A DNA stretch of 64,000 nt, taken from contig CAZBRT010000002.1 of the NCBI GenBank assembly GCA_964494625.1, forward strand, positions 496,001 through 560,000, given 5' to 3'. The notes under the pieces were generated by a model that made no database searches, had not been told where the DNA came from, and worked only from the letters and a program-made list of their open reading frames with translations. How positions within the stretch are numbered: the first letter of the stretch is position 1; each line of letters opens with the position of its first letter. The translations under genes and the position numbers were made by a program. Positions 40,893 to 48,942 of this stretch are shown here, one piece after another. Source of the stretch: UBA2784 sp964494625 (GTDB lineage: Bacteria > Pseudomonadota > Alphaproteobacteria > Micropepsales > Micropepsaceae).

Positions 40893-42266
40893 TCAGGCTT
40901 CGAGCGGCAGCGCCAGGCTGGCGATGAGGCCGGGGCTCGCATCGTCCAGTTCCAGCGTGCCCTCATGCAGCTGGGCAACGGCCGCAACCAGGCTCAAGCC
41001 CAGACCGCTGCCCGGCGTGTTGCGGCTCGCCTCCAGCCGGACAAAGCGCTGAAGCACACGCTCGCGCTCGGCCAAGGGAATGCCCGGCCCGTTGTCGCGC
41101 ACGCACAAGGCTGCGCGGCCCACCCCGCGCTGCACCCACACGCTGACGGCGCCGCCTGCGGGCGTGTATTTGATCGCGTTGTCGATCATGTTGCCGAGCG
41201 CCTGCGAGATGAGGCTGCGGTCACCGCGGCACATCACCGGTGGCCCGCTGACGGCTCGGAAGGCGATAGAATTTGCCTCGGCCACAGGCTCGTACAACTC
41301 ACTCATGTCGCGCACGATGGCGGCCAGATCAACTTCCGCGAAATTCTCGCGCAAGACGCCTGATTCAGCGCGCGTGATAAGAAGCAGCGAGTTGAAGGTC
41401 GAGATCAGGCTGTCGGCGTCGCTGATCGCCTGCTCCAGCGCGTCACGGTATTCTGTGTCGCCCTGCGGCTTCATCAGGGTTACTTCCAGCCGCGAGCGCA
41501 GCCGGTTCAAAGGCGTGCGCAGATCATGGGCGATATTGTCGGAGACTTCGCGCATACCGGCCATCAGGCGGGAGATCTGGTCGAGCATGTCGTTCAGATT
41601 GGTTGCCAGCTCGTCGAACTCGTCGCCGATGCCGGTCACCGGCACGCGGCGGGAAAGATCGCCATCCATGATGTCGCGGCTGGTGCGGTTGATCGCATCG
41701 ATGCGGCGCATCATGTTGCGCGAGATGAGGAAGCCACCGACCAGGCCCAGCGCCAGGGTGAGCGCGCCCGCCCAGAGGAGCGCATCGGTGATGAGGTCCT
41801 CCACCCCGCGCCGGTCCACCACGTCGCGGCCAACGAGCAGGTAGAAATTTCCCGCAAGGCGGAACTGGCGCGCACGGACCAGACGCTTCTCGATGCCGTC
41901 GACAACCTGACGGTCGTAGGTGAAGTTCATGTAGCCGTTGGGTTCGCGCTCGGCATCCGCCGGCCACACCAGAAGATTGCCCGCAATGCGCGAGAGATCC
42001 GCATTGGCCAGGAGGTAAAGGCTCGATTCCGAGCGCGAGCTCCGCTCGATGATGATCTGGCGCAGCCCCGGCAGGCCGCGCTGCCGGTATTGCTCTTCAA
42101 GGCCCGTGATCTCGGCAACCAGCGTCTCATCCGTCTGCGTCGCCATGAAGGATGACGTCGAAACGTAGATGAAGCCGATCAGAAGTGCCGCGGATACGGC
42201 AAAGACCATGACGAAGACGAGCGCCAGCCGGAAGGCTGTGGTGCGGAGGAGCTTAAGCGCCCGCAC
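40893..42266 (-). CDS. OmpR-type sensor histidine kinase (degP-linked)
   Basis: This 457-residue kinase has an N-terminal transmembrane segment (residues 11-37), a periplasmic domain of about 120 residues, a second segment (160-180), HAMP, HisKA with His247 (DNIAHDLRTPLNRLR), and a HATPase domain (NAIKYTP, DNGPGIP, GSGLGLSLVAAV). It pairs with the OmpR-family regulator whose stop codon it overlaps. The start is a GTG at 42266, 14 bp inside the regulator gene; there is no ATG before the first membrane segment. Its position after degP suggests sensing of envelope state, but the signal is unknown. Confidence 0.9.
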   Translation of the reverse strand: MRALKLLRTTAFRLALVFVMVFAVSAALLIGFIYVSTSSFMATQTDETLVAEITGLEEQYRQRGLPGLRQIIIERSSRSESSLYLLANADLSRIAGNLLVWPADAEREPNGYMNFTYDRQVVDGIEKRLVRARQFRLAGNFYLLVGRDVVDRRGVEDLITDALLWAGALTLALGLVGGFLISRNMMRRIDAINRTSRDIMDGDLSRRVPVTGIGDEFDELATNLNDMLDQISRLMAGMREVSDNIAHDLRTPLNRLRSRLEVTLMKPQGDTEYRDALEQAISDADSLISTFNSLLLITRAESGVLRENFAEVDLAAIVRDMSELYEPVAEANSIAFRAVSGPPVMCRGDRSLISQALGNMIDNAIKYTPAGGAVSVWVQRGVGRAALCVRDNGPGIPLAERERVLQRFVRLEASRNTPGSGLGLSLVAAVAQLHEGTLELDDASPGLIASLALPLEA

Positions 42267-42930
42267 GCAGGCAATACCCGGCGCCGCGCACAGTGTGCAG
42301 CAGCGGCTCGTCAAATCCCTTGTCGATCTTGGCGCGCAGGCGCGAGATGTGCACGTCAATCACGTTGGTCTGCGGATCGAAATGATAGTCCCAGACATTT
42401 TCGAGCAGCATCGTGCGCGTCACCACCTGCCCGGCATGGCGCATCAGATATTCCAGCAGCAGGAATTCGCGCGGCTGAAGGTCAATCGCCTGCCCGGCGC
42501 GCGTGGCCGTGCGGGAGAGAAGGTCAAGGTCAAGGTTGCCGACCTGAAGCCGCGTCTGCACCGCGGCAGGCTGGCGACGGCGCACCAGCGCCTCCACACG
42601 CGCCAGAAGCTCGGCAAAGGCGTAAGGCTTGGTCAGATAGTCATCGCCGCCGGCCTTCAGGCCCTTCACGCGGTCATCGACATCGCCCAGGGCGCTCAGG
42701 AACAAGACCGGCGTTTCATTGCCGTCCTCGCGCATGCGCTTCACGAGCGAGAGGCCGTCAAGGCGCGGCAGCATGCGATCGACAATCGCCGCGTCATAGG
42801 ACTGGCCACGCGCGAGTTCGAGGCCCTCGACCCCGTCTGGCGCATGATCGACCACATGACCGCTCTCGCGCAGACCCTTGATCAGGTAATTCGCGGTTTC
42901 ACGGTCGTCTTCAACGACGAGGACGCGCAT
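42253..42930 (-). CDS. OmpR-family response regulator (degP-linked)
   Basis: This 225-residue regulator has a receiver domain (MRVLVVEDDRETA, phospho-Asp51, Lys near FKPYAF-like TKPYAFAEL) and a C-terminal winged-helix domain (REFLLLEYLMRHAGQVVTRTMLLENVWDYHFDPQTNVIDVHISRLR). The ATG at 42930 gives the usual family length; upstream ATGs would add a non-conserved leader. It lies between degP and its kinase in one minus-strand block. OmpR-family regulators bind 10-11-bp direct repeats, and such repeats occur upstream of degP (44847-44879), a plausible target. Confidence 0.9.
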   Translation of the reverse strand: MRVLVVEDDRETANYLIKGLRESGHVVDHAPDGVEGLELARGQSYDAAIVDRMLPRLDGLSLVKRMREDGNETPVLFLSALGDVDDRVKGLKAGGDDYLTKPYAFAELLARVEALVRRRQPAAVQTRLQVGNLDLDLLSRTATRAGQAIDLQPREFLLLEYLMRHAGQVVTRTMLLENVWDYHFDPQTNVIDVHISRLRAKIDKGFDEPLLHTVRGAGYCLRAGA

Positions 42931-43176
42931 CTGGTCGCTATTGCTTTCAGCTGAAGTAAATGTCTGGAGGGTCATGACCATAGCCTGCAATGAGGTCCCA
43001 AGGGAAGGTGCGGGCGCGGCCCTAACGGCAGCGTGGGAGGCGGCCCGCCTTCGGATCGGTTGGGGAAAAAGCGTCCGCACCGGGAGCAACACGGGGGGAA
43101 GGATCGGCGGCTCCCGGCGCGGACTACAGCGGCTCCCATACGGGGCGTGGAAACCGCCGGTACATGGCGGGCAGGA

Positions 43177-44832
43177 TCAACCCTGCCCGAGATCAAGTGC
43201 GACAAAACGCTGACGGCCATTGCTTTCGACCAGGAGCATCACCGTGCGGCGGCCAGCGGCACGCGCGCCATCGACGGCGGCTTTCACGTCGGCAGGCGTC
43301 GCAACGTCGCTGTTGTTGACAGCAAGGATCACATCGCCCGGCTGAAGGCCCTTGTCGGCAGCATCGCTGCCCGGCTCAACTCCAACGATCTGCACGCCGG
43401 AGACGATAACCTGCCCATTGGGACCGGCCACATTGTTCTCGACGCGACCCAGCGAAAGACCCGGCAACGAATCCTCCACCTGCGGGGCAATCGTCGAGGG
43501 GTCAATCGACGCCTCTTGCACACCAGGGCGGGTGCCCAGATTTGCCGTCAGCGTGACCATCTGGCCGTCGCGCAGCACTTCAAACGTCTGCGCCGTGCCG
43601 GGATCAAGGCTGCCCACGATGCGGGCAAGGCCGCGGCTGTCGGCAACATCCTGCCCGCCGGCTTTCAGGATCACGTCACCACGCTGGAAACCGGCCTGAG
43701 CTGCGGGACCATCCGCATCAATGGCGGCGATCAGCGCGCCTTTGGGTGCATCAAGGCCAAGGGCCCGGGCCATGTCCGCGTCGATGGCCTGCATCTGGAT
43801 GCCGAGCCAGCCACGCGCAACCGATCCTGTCGCCCGCAGATCGGCAACGATTGTCTGGATGGTGGAAGCCGGGATCGCAAAGCCGATGCCCACGCTGCCG
43901 CCTGAGGGCGAGTAGATCGCCGTGTTCATGCCGACGACGCGGCCATTGAGGTCAAAGGCCGGTCCGCCGGAATTGCCGCGATTGATCGAGGCATCGATCT
44001 GGAAGAAATCCGTATAGGGGCCAGAGCCGATGTCGCGGCTGCGCGCAGACACAATGCCCGCCGTCACCGTTCCCTCAAGGCCAAAGGGATTGCCGACTGC
44101 AACCACCCAGTCGCCCACGCGGACTTTGCTGTCATCAGCAAACTCGACATAAGGCAGTTCAGCGCCTGCATCGATTTTCAGGAGGGCGATGTCGGTTGCC
44201 TCGTCGCGGCCGACAAGGGTTGCATCAATCTCGCGCCCATCGGACATGATGACCGTGATCTTCGTTGCGCCTTCGATCACGTGGTTGTTGGTGATGACGA
44301 AGCCGTCCTTGTCCACCACAAAACCCGAGCCCATCGACATGCCTTGCGGGCCGGGCTGGGGTTCCGGCTGGCGGCCACGGCGGCCGCCGCGCGGGCCTGA
44401 ATTGGGGCGCTCTTCGAACTGGTCGCGGAAACGATCCATGAAGGGCTGAAGGCGCGGATCAACCGGTGTCTCGAAATTGGCAACGGTGGCCGTGACTTCG
44501 GCGCGCACGCTGACAACGGCAGGCGCCACGCGCTCCACCACTTCAGCAAAAGACAGCGGATAGGCCGAGGGACCGACAGCCGTTCCCGCCACCGGCACGA
44601 TTGCAGCCGATGTGGTCACACCCGCAATGGCGGGCGCGGCGGAATCAATGGCCAGCGCCGGCTCGGTGTCGAGGAGGCGCGGCGCGAGTGCACCGATCGC
44701 CACAAGGCCGATGGCCGACGCGCCGAGCAACAGGCTGCGCAGGAGATTGCCCTTGCGCCGCGTTGGCTGGGTAACCGGCGTGATGGCATCCTGTTCCGGG
44801 GTGGGGACGTGATCGAATTCTGACGGCGTCAT
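43177..44832 (-). CDS. degP: Periplasmic serine protease/chaperone DegP (HtrA)
   Basis: This 551-residue DegP-type protease degrades or refolds damaged periplasmic proteins. After an N-terminal cytoplasmic tail and a signal anchor (about 30-50) come a Gly/Pro/Arg-rich loop (145-165), a trypsin-like domain with His184 (ITNNHVIEG), Asp214 (DEATDIALLKID) and Ser288 (RGNSGGPAFD), and two PDZ domains (about 350-440 and 460-545). The PDZ segments show RGWLGIQMQ and VEPGSDAADKGLQPGDVILAVN. The ATG at 44832 has GAGGAA upstream and is preferred to one four codons earlier. Downstream is a two-component pair. Confidence 0.93.
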   Translation of the reverse strand: MTPSEFDHVPTPEQDAITPVTQPTRRKGNLLRSLLLGASAIGLVAIGALAPRLLDTEPALAIDSAAPAIAGVTTSAAIVPVAGTAVGPSAYPLSFAEVVERVAPAVVSVRAEVTATVANFETPVDPRLQPFMDRFRDQFEERPNSGPRGGRRGRQPEPQPGPQGMSMGSGFVVDKDGFVITNNHVIEGATKITVIMSDGREIDATLVGRDEATDIALLKIDAGAELPYVEFADDSKVRVGDWVVAVGNPFGLEGTVTAGIVSARSRDIGSGPYTDFFQIDASINRGNSGGPAFDLNGRVVGMNTAIYSPSGGSVGIGFAIPASTIQTIVADLRATGSVARGWLGIQMQAIDADMARALGLDAPKGALIAAIDADGPAAQAGFQRGDVILKAGGQDVADSRGLARIVGSLDPGTAQTFEVLRDGQMVTLTANLGTRPGVQEASIDPSTIAPQVEDSLPGLSLGRVENNVAGPNGQVIVSGVQIVGVEPGSDAADKGLQPGDVILAVNNSDVATPADVKAAVDGARAAGRRTVMLLVESNGRQRFVALDLGQG

Positions 44833-44846
44833 GTCGTTCCTCATCT

Positions 44847-44879
44847 GGTTCGCATCCGGTTCGTATCTGGTTCGTATCT
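44847..44879 (+). repeat. 11-bp direct repeats GGTTCGTATCT upstream of degP
   Basis: Three 11-bp units lie head-to-tail: 44847-44857 (GGTTCGCATCC), 44858-44868 and 44869-44879 (both GGTTCGTATCT). A degenerate fourth partial unit precedes them. They begin 15 nt upstream of the degP start codon. The exact 11-bp period fits tandem OmpR-family regulator binding, and a cognate regulator is encoded two genes away. Confidence 0.65.
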
Positions 44880-45033
44880 GTTTCTGGCGCAGCCCACCCC
44901 GCCCCCGCCGGGCAGTATTCTGCGTCGCTGTTGCATCGCTGGGAGGGAGATCACCCCGATTAGTGGGTCAAATCATGGCGGTTGGCGCCTTACCCGCGCC
45001 TGTCGCCTGCATGAAAAGGAGTTCAGGTTGATT

Positions 45034-45522
45034 TCACGGCTCGCGGGCGCGAATGGCCGCGATCTCGGCCTCTTCGGCCGGTGACAAGGCTGCGGCGTCG
45101 CCCAGGTCATTGGCCGGTACCTTGCGCCGACGAAGGTAAATGACAACACCCACCACGCCTGCGCCCAGGATGATGAACGGGCCGAACCAGAGCACCAGGG
45201 TTTGAGCGGTCAGCCGCGGCTTCAGAAGGACATAATCGCCATAGCGCGCAGTAATGAAGGCGAGCACTTCATCGTCACTGTCGCCAGCCAAAAGACGCTC
45301 GCGCACCAGCAGCCGCAGGTCGCGCGCAATGCCGGCCGACGACGCATCAATCGATTCATTCTGGCAGACGACGCAGCGGAGTTCCTGCGAGAGCGTGCGC
45401 GCGCGCGCCTCCAGTGCAGGGTCGGCCAAAATCTCATCCGGCTCGACGGCCATGGAAGGCGATGCCGTGAGAAAAAAAACGAGAAGGAATGCAAAAACGC
45501 CGTGTAACCAAGTGAGAATCAA
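45034..45522 (-). CDS. ccmH: Cytochrome c-type biogenesis protein CcmH
   Basis: CcmH keeps the apocytochrome heme-binding cysteines reduced. The 162-residue protein has a signal sequence, the redox motif LRCVVCQNESI (CxxC), the helix-rich segment IARDLRLLVRERLLAG typical of CcmH, and a C-terminal membrane segment (FIILGAGVVGVVIYLRRR). A TTG at 45522 is chosen because GGGGGAGG lies 9 nt upstream; an ATG at 45546 lies in the loop of a hairpin and has no ribosome-binding site. A structured 190-bp segment separates it from ccmF. Downstream lies degP. Confidence 0.85.
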   Translation of the reverse strand: MILTWLHGVFAFLLVFFLTASPSMAVEPDEILADPALEARARTLSQELRCVVCQNESIDASSAGIARDLRLLVRERLLAGDSDDEVLAFITARYGDYVLLKPRLTAQTLVLWFGPFIILGAGVVGVVIYLRRRKVPANDLGDAAALSPAEEAEIAAIRAREP

Positions 45523-45531
45523 TCTCTTCCG

Positions 45532-45728
45532 CCTCCCCCGTCTCATGGGGGAGGCAGATTTGCGCTCTTGCGCAATTCGGTGGGGGGCAACATCGACAAG
45601 CTCATTACAGCTTCCCGCAACCCCACCGGACTTGCATTTCGTGCATTCGCACTCACGCAAGTCCCTTGCGCTCCGCTCACCCTTTAAGGAAAGGGGAGGC
45701 CGAAGTGGCAGGGCGGGCCTGCCAGTCG
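45532..45728. repeat. Structured palindromic intergenic element between ccmF and ccmH
   Basis: The element is rich in inverted repeats. CCTCCCCC-N7-GGGGGAGG (45532-45554) is a perfect 8-bp hairpin that sequesters the ccmH ribosome-binding site. A nested hairpin ACTTGC...GTGC-ATTC-GCAC...GCAAGT occupies 45630-45662. CCCTTT-AAGG-AAAGGG follows near 45680. It interrupts an otherwise 1-bp-overlapping operon and looks like a mobile intergenic repeat of the REP type. Copies elsewhere in the genome are not visible in this window. Confidence 0.5.
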
Positions 45729-47696
45729 TCATGCCGCCACCTGGGCTTGTTTGCGCGCAGGCACAGCAATGCGCAGGCGCCGGTCCGACAGCGAAATCGC
45801 GCCGCCCAGTGACATGACCAGTGCGCCGCCCCAGATCCACGGCGCCAAGGGATTGATATGGATGCGCAGCGTGAACGTGCCATCGTCATTGGCGTCGCCC
45901 AGGACGGCATAGACATCGCCCGACAGTGACGCGCTGATGGCTGCTTCGGTCGTCGCCGTGCGCTGGACGGGGTAGAAGCGCCGCTCAGGGAAGAGGCGCA
46001 ACGCTTCGCCGCCGTCGCGATAGAACACAAGTTCCGCGCGGTCGGAAATGTAATTGGGCCCAAGCGCGCGCGTCGTGCCCGCAAACTCCACGTCGTAACC
46101 GGCCACATGCAGGACATCGCCGGGGCGCGCGGCGGTTACCAGTTCCGTCGTCCACACGACCGTGCCGGTGATGCCGGCAATCGTGACACCCAGACCCAGA
46201 TGGGCGAGCGCGCCGCCAATGGCCGAACGCGGCAGCGCCACAAGGCGGCGAAGGCCTGCCCGAATGCCGGTGCGTGCCAGCCGCGCCTTTTCGGCAAGGT
46301 CAACAAAGGCGCCGAAGATGAGCCACATACCGCAGAACAATCCGAACGCGGCAATGGCGGGCCTTCCCTCGATCATCACGAGGGCGAGAACCGCGAGAAG
46401 CAAAGCCCCACCGAAGGCAAGCCAGAGCGCACGAGCAGCGCGCGCCACATCCGCCCGCTTCCAAGAGAAAAGCGGACCAAACGGCATCAAGAGTACCAGA
46501 AGGGCCGCCATCGGCAGGAAGGTCAGATGGAAATAGGGCGCGCCGACGCTTGCCACAAATCCGGCTGCCTCGGCCATGATCGGAAAAAGCGTACCGATGA
46601 GCACCGTTCCCGCAAGGGCTGCCAGGAGGAGGTTGTTGACGAGGAGAAGCGTCTCGCGGCTCATCGGCGCAAAACTCGCCGCAGGTTTCAGGTGCTGCGC
46701 CCTGAAGGCAAAGAGCACCAGCGCGCCGCCAACACTCAAGACAAGGATCGCCAAGACGAAAATACCCCGGTCGGGATCATTCGCAAAGGCATGAACCGAA
46801 GTCAGGATCCCCGACCGCACAATAAAGGTGCCGAGCAGGCTCAAGGCAAAGGCGATGATGGCGAGAAGCACCGTCCACGCCTTCAGCGTCTCGCGCCGCT
46901 CGACCACAATCGCCGAATGCAGGAGCGCTGTGCCTGCAAGCCAGGGCAGCAAGGACGCATTTTCAACCGGATCCCAGAACCAGAAGCCGCCCCAGCCCAG
47001 TTCGTAGTAGGCCCACCAGCTGCCCAGCGCGATGCCAAGCGTCAGCGCGCTCCAGGCAAAGAGCGCCCAGGGCCTCACCCAGCGCGCCCACGCCGCATCG
47101 ACACGGCCTTCGATCAGGGCCGCAACCGCAAAGGCAAAGGTCACCGAAAAACCGACATAGCCGATGTAGAGCATCGGTGGATGGAACGCGAGGCCGGGAT
47201 CCTGCAGCAGCGGATTGAGGTCACCGCCATCCAGTGGCGGCGGATCAAGCCGCAGGAACGGATTTGATGTCGCAAGGATGAAGAGAAGGAAAGCGACACC
47301 CACAAGGCCCTGCACGCCCAGCACGCGCGCCTTGAGCGTCGCCGGAAGATTCCGGCCGAAGGCAGCAACCCCGGCGCCGAAGAGCGCGAGCACCAGCACC
47401 CAGAGCAGCATGGAACCTTCGTGGTTTCCCCATGTGCCGGAGATGCGATAGATGAGCGGCTTGGCCGAGTGCGAATTGGCCGCCACATTCGCCACGCTGA
47501 AATCCGACACGACATAGGCATGGACCAGCGTTGCAAAGGCGAGTGTCAGGCTTGCGCCCTGCACCATCGCCGCCTGCGCGCCGACATCCATCCATTGCGT
47601 GTGGCGCCGTGCAGCGCCGGCCAGCGGCGCAACCGACTGCACCATTGCCGCGACAAGTGCTATCGCCAGCAGCAATTGCCCGAGTTCAGGGATCAT
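45729..47696 (-). CDS. ccmF: Heme lyase CcmF (cytochrome c maturation)
   Basis: CcmF attaches heme from CcmE to apocytochrome c in the periplasm. The 655-residue protein has about 15 membrane segments and the tryptophan-rich WWD domain around GWGGFWFWDPVENASLLPWL. The early SVAPLAGAARR segment and the WGNHEGSMLLWVLVLALFGAG motif are conserved, and several histidines flank the WWD domain as heme ligands. Its ATG overlaps the ccmE stop by one base (TAATG), so the two are coupled. The size is normal for alphaproteobacterial CcmF. Confidence 0.97.
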   Translation of the reverse strand: MIPELGQLLLAIALVAAMVQSVAPLAGAARRHTQWMDVGAQAAMVQGASLTLAFATLVHAYVVSDFSVANVAANSHSAKPLIYRISGTWGNHEGSMLLWVLVLALFGAGVAAFGRNLPATLKARVLGVQGLVGVAFLLFILATSNPFLRLDPPPLDGGDLNPLLQDPGLAFHPPMLYIGYVGFSVTFAFAVAALIEGRVDAAWARWVRPWALFAWSALTLGIALGSWWAYYELGWGGFWFWDPVENASLLPWLAGTALLHSAIVVERRETLKAWTVLLAIIAFALSLLGTFIVRSGILTSVHAFANDPDRGIFVLAILVLSVGGALVLFAFRAQHLKPAASFAPMSRETLLLVNNLLLAALAGTVLIGTLFPIMAEAAGFVASVGAPYFHLTFLPMAALLVLLMPFGPLFSWKRADVARAARALWLAFGGALLLAVLALVMIEGRPAIAAFGLFCGMWLIFGAFVDLAEKARLARTGIRAGLRRLVALPRSAIGGALAHLGLGVTIAGITGTVVWTTELVTAARPGDVLHVAGYDVEFAGTTRALGPNYISDRAELVFYRDGGEALRLFPERRFYPVQRTATTEAAISASLSGDVYAVLGDANDDGTFTLRIHINPLAPWIWGGALVMSLGGAISLSDRRLRIAVPARKQAQVAA

Positions 47697-48145
47697 TACG
47701 GTGCTTCCGGCGCATTTTCACGCCAGTTGCCGGATCGCTTCAAGGCATCGACAACTTCCGGCGGCATGTAGGTCTCGTCGTGCTTGGCAAGAATTTCGGC
47801 GGCGATGAAGTTGCGCGAGGCATCAAACGCGCCTTCCGCCACCACGCCCTCTCCCTCCGCAAACAGGTCAGGCAGGATGCCGCGATAGGTGACAGGCACC
47901 GTCGCCTGACCATCGGTGATGACAAAGGTCACAAGCCCGCCATCCGCCTTGACGATGGAACCCGCTTCCACAAGGCCGCCAATCCGCACGCGCGCACCGA
48001 TGGGCACGTGCTTTTCGGCAAGATCGCCGGGGCCATAAAAGAACACAATCGAGTCGCTCAATGCATTGAGCGCCAGCGTGACGGCAAGGCCAAGTATGCC
48101 CAGACCGCCCAGAATCACTGCCAATCGTCGTTGCTTGCGGGTCAT
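47696..48145 (-). CDS. ccmE: Heme chaperone CcmE
   Basis: CcmE is the periplasmic heme carrier of System I cytochrome c maturation. The 149-residue protein has one N-terminal anchor (residues 8-27), an OB-fold domain (RVRIGGLVEAGSIVKADGG, VTYRGILPDLFAEGEGVVAEG) and the heme-attachment motif LAKHDETYMPPEV with His122. The stop overlaps the ccmF start. No ccmI precedes it; the next upstream gene is divergent. ccmA-D and ccmG are not in this window. Confidence 0.97.
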   Translation of the reverse strand: MTRKQRRLAVILGGLGILGLAVTLALNALSDSIVFFYGPGDLAEKHVPIGARVRIGGLVEAGSIVKADGGLVTFVITDGQATVPVTYRGILPDLFAEGEGVVAEGAFDASRNFIAAEILAKHDETYMPPEVVDALKRSGNWRENAPEAP

Positions 48146-48307
48146 GCCGTCATCAGTTTGCCGCGGATGCGGCCGGACTATAGGGGCAGCATTTCCGTAA
48201 GACCATGGGGCAGATCAAGGCGGTCCACGCCAAAAGCGGCAAAGATGACCGGCAGAATTCGTACCGGAAGTGCGGTAAATTTTCGTGGAATCAAGGAGAG
48301 GCGCATC

Positions 48308-48901
48308 ATGCCCTTGAAAATCATTGCAGGCCTTTTGGGCCTTCTCATGCTGTCGGGGTGTTTCCCCACAATTGAGTCGCCGCCGGTGCGCAGCGACGAC
48401 ATGGCGATCCCTGCCGGCCTGTGCGGCTCTTTCGATTTTGTGGACGAAGACGAGCCGGACCAGAAGGTGATCCTGATCGTAGCGCCGAAAGAGGGCGCGT
48501 GCACATCGATCACCGCCACCATGACCACCTCTGGCCCGGAGGACCACAACCAGGTTGATGTCTATGCGGGCGAGCCGGTCATCATCGGCGATGCCCTGTT
48601 CCTCAGCCTGCGCCTGACCAGCGTCGCCGAGAGTTCACCGTGGTTCATCGTGCGCGCTTATGTCAGCGATGCAGCATTGACGCTTTCGTTCATGCATGAC
48701 GAACGAACGCTGGATGCGGTGCGATCAGGCGCAGTTGCGGGAACGATTACGGGGCCTTCGGATGACCCGTCCGTCCACATCACGGCCTCTGCCGATGCAC
48801 TCGCGGCATTCCTGGCAACCGACGCCGGGCGCTCCCTCTTCGTGGAGCCTGGCCCCGGGAAGACCGAAGGCATAGTCAGCTTCCGGCGGGCTGCACCTTG
48901 A
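48308..48901 (+). CDS. Lipoprotein of unknown family
   Basis: This 197-residue protein has a lipoprotein signal (IIAGLLGLLMLSGC, lipobox LSGC). After the lipidated Cys come Pro-rich segments and beta strands (KVILIVAPKEGACTSITATM, PVIIGDALFLSLRL) and a helical C-terminal part (ADALAAFLATDAGRSLF). No catalytic motif is apparent. The ATG at 48308 has AAGGAGAGG eight bases upstream. It is 41 bp upstream of the DUF4139 gene on the same strand, so the two envelope proteins may be co-expressed. Confidence 0.7.
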   Translation: MPLKIIAGLLGLLMLSGCFPTIESPPVRSDDMAIPAGLCGSFDFVDEDEPDQKVILIVAPKEGACTSITATMTTSGPEDHNQVDVYAGEPVIIGDALFLSLRLTSVAESSPWFIVRAYVSDAALTLSFMHDERTLDAVRSGAVAGTITGPSDDPSVHITASADALAAFLATDAGRSLFVEPGPGKTEGIVSFRRAAP

Positions 48902-48942
48902 ACCCCCTGCCCCTGCGCTGCCCCCCAAAAAGGACTTGCACC

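Noticed and set aside
42931..43176. Gap of about 245 bp between degP and the regulator as a possible hidden gene or sRNA
   Set aside because: No start codon with a ribosome-binding site and no paired terminator structure was found; it may hold a secondary promoter but I see nothing firm.
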